A stretch of 7,335 nucleotides of DNA from positions 1 through 7,335 of the forward strand of contig QNDG01000060.1 in the NCBI GenBank assembly GCA_003645915.1, written 5' to 3'. Source of the stretch: Candidatus Zhuqueibacterota bacterium (GTDB lineage: Bacteria; Zhuqueibacterota; QNDG01). Positions 6,576-7,335 of this stretch are shown here, in pieces. The position numbers and the translations under genes are program-made. The notes beneath the pieces were generated by a model, which ran no database searches, was not told the DNA's origin, and saw nothing but the letters and a program-made list of their open reading frames with translations. Positions within the stretch are counted from its first letter, which is position 1. Each line of letters begins with the position of its first letter.

Positions 6576-6604
6576 CGAAGTCCGGCTTTTGACGGATTCG
6601 TGGA

Positions 6605-7335
6605 TCAATATCCTGCTGCCTGGCCGTCTTTACGGGATTCAGAAGCTCCGAAATAGACCTTGTTTTTCAGATCCACTCTTATTGCCTGATACCCTCCGAA
6701 ACTGCCTACATTGTATTGAATTCTGTGTCCCATTTTAACAAGTTCTCTTATTGTCTCATACGGAATTCCCTGTTCCAGATAAACAGTACCGCCATCTGTC
6801 ATTACAGATCCCGTAGGCTGTGACGAGCCGCTGTGAAGAATCCTCGGTGCGTCTCCTGCTTCCTGAACATCCATTCCGAAATCAATCATGTTTATTACAA
6901 TCTGTGCCTGTCCCTGAGGCTGGGTTGCTCCTCCCATTACTCCGAAGCTCATAAAAGGTTTTCCGTTTTTTGTGATAAAAGAGGGGATTATCGTATGAAA
7001 AGGCCTTTTATGAGGAGCATACGTGTTAAATTCTCCTTTTTTCAGAGTAAACAGTTCGCCTCTGTCCTGAAGTCCGAATCCAAGGCCAGGAGGGCAGATG
7101 CCTGAGCCCATTCCTCTGTAATTTGACTGAATAAGAGAGACCATGTTACCCTCATCGTCAGCAACTGTCAGATATATTGTATCCCCTTCTTTTCCAAAAG
7201 GATCCCCGTACGGAAGCATTCTTGAAGCTCTGTCCGGATTAATCAGTTTTCTCCGCTCTGCAGCATACTCTTTTGAAATAAGCTCTTTAACCGGAATTTT
7301 ATTAAAATCCGGATCAGCGTAGAATTTTGCTCTGT
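6605..7335 (-). CDS. ggt: Gamma-glutamyltransferase, C-terminal part (cut by window edge)
   Basis: The frame stays open to the right edge, so the gene's start lies outside; 242 residues are visible. The enzyme is a self-cleaving N-terminal-nucleophile hydrolase that takes gamma-glutamyl groups from glutathione or other gamma-glutamyl compounds. The first 51 residues are the end of the large subunit, with DPDFNKIPVKELISKEYAAE near the edge. Cleavage should occur in GDTIYLTVAD before the threonine coded at 7178-7180, leaving a small subunit of 191 residues, normal for the family. That subunit contains NYRGMGSG, KRPFHTIIPSF, the oxyanion-type FGVMGGATQPQGQAQ, and DAPRIL. The DTIYLT form instead of TTH at the nucleophile, and SLIQSN after it, recall the YwrD-like branch, so gamma-glutamyl hydrolase activity on another substrate is possible. 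The signal peptide, if any, is out of view. The gene converges with pepT. Confidence 0.93.
   Translation of the reverse strand, partial: RAKFYADPDFNKIPVKELISKEYAAERRKLINPDRASRMLPYGDPFGKEGDTIYLTVADDEGNMVSLIQSNYRGMGSGICPPGLGFGLQDRGELFTLKKGEFNTYAPHKRPFHTIIPSFITKNGKPFMSFGVMGGATQPQGQAQIVINMIDFGMDVQEAGDAPRILHSGSSQPTGSVMTDGGTVYLEQGIPYETIRELVKMGHRIQYNVGSFGGYQAIRVDLKNKVYFGASESRKDGQAAGY

Larger units (their letters stand above)
6111..6604. other. Gene-free intergenic stretch of about 490 bases
   Basis: I see no supportable gene between the pepT terminator and the end of the gamma-glutamyltransferase gene. The left part (6130-6180) is purine-rich and carries CGCAACG and CGCAAAG pieces that look like a decayed repeat. 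The middle (6240-6460) is AT-rich with scattered small inverted repeats. The right part (6471-6575) holds two palindromes and a short direct repeat, listed separately. The one 60-codon open frame here (6259-6441, minus strand) has no family resemblance and a low-complexity, AT-driven composition. Confidence 0.7.

Noticed and set aside
6833..7105. Plus-strand 90-codon open frame
   Set aside because: It lies wholly opposite the well-supported gamma-glutamyltransferase small subunit and has no recognisable motif.

Overview
The window reads as an ordinary bacterial chromosome segment with rather low GC. Five plus-strand genes are complete, a sixth plus-strand gene opens the window (only two bases precede its apparent start), and a minus-strand gene runs off the right edge. 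Three of the six plus-strand genes start with TTG or GTG. The gene set (a YhaN/YhaO-like SbcCD pair, a free-standing MetH activation domain, PepT, gamma-glutamyltransferase) and the palindrome-rich intergenic DNA do not fix a phylum. A bacterium from an environmental or candidate lineage is plausible, but that is a weak inference.

From 3 to 6051 six genes lie head to tail with gaps of about 0 to 30 bases, so they probably form one transcription unit. In order they encode: a metallophosphoesterase of the SbcD/Mre11/YhaO type; a Rad50/SbcC-like ABC ATPase of the YhaN (SbcE) type, with a transmembrane hairpin where Rad50 would carry its zinc hook; a free-standing AdoMet-binding activation domain of cobalamin-dependent methionine synthase; a conserved protein of unknown function; a small two-helix membrane protein of unknown function; and peptidase T. 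A strong intrinsic terminator at 6071-6110 closes the unit.

The stretch 6111-6604 has no convincing gene. It holds a degenerate purine-rich segment, four GTGAATA-type heptamers, a 9-bp inverted repeat, a local hairpin, two 28-bp palindromes that share GTAGGG ends but have different cores, and a pair of 10-bp direct repeats. This looks like the debris of small palindromic or repetitive elements between convergent genes.

From 6605 to the right edge, on the minus strand, is the C-terminal part of a gamma-glutamyltransferase: the end of the large subunit and the whole small subunit. It converges with pepT.

Functionally the first two genes should form a nuclease-ATPase complex acting on DNA ends or structured DNA, probably at the membrane. 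The third should support reactivation of a methionine synthase encoded elsewhere. PepT and gamma-glutamyltransferase both act on small peptides. Apart from the nuclease-ATPase pair, nothing in the sequence shows that the genes share one pathway. The most distinctive items are the membrane-hairpin Rad50-like complex, the free-standing MetH activation protein, the unassigned gene at 3845-4363, and the paired palindromes.
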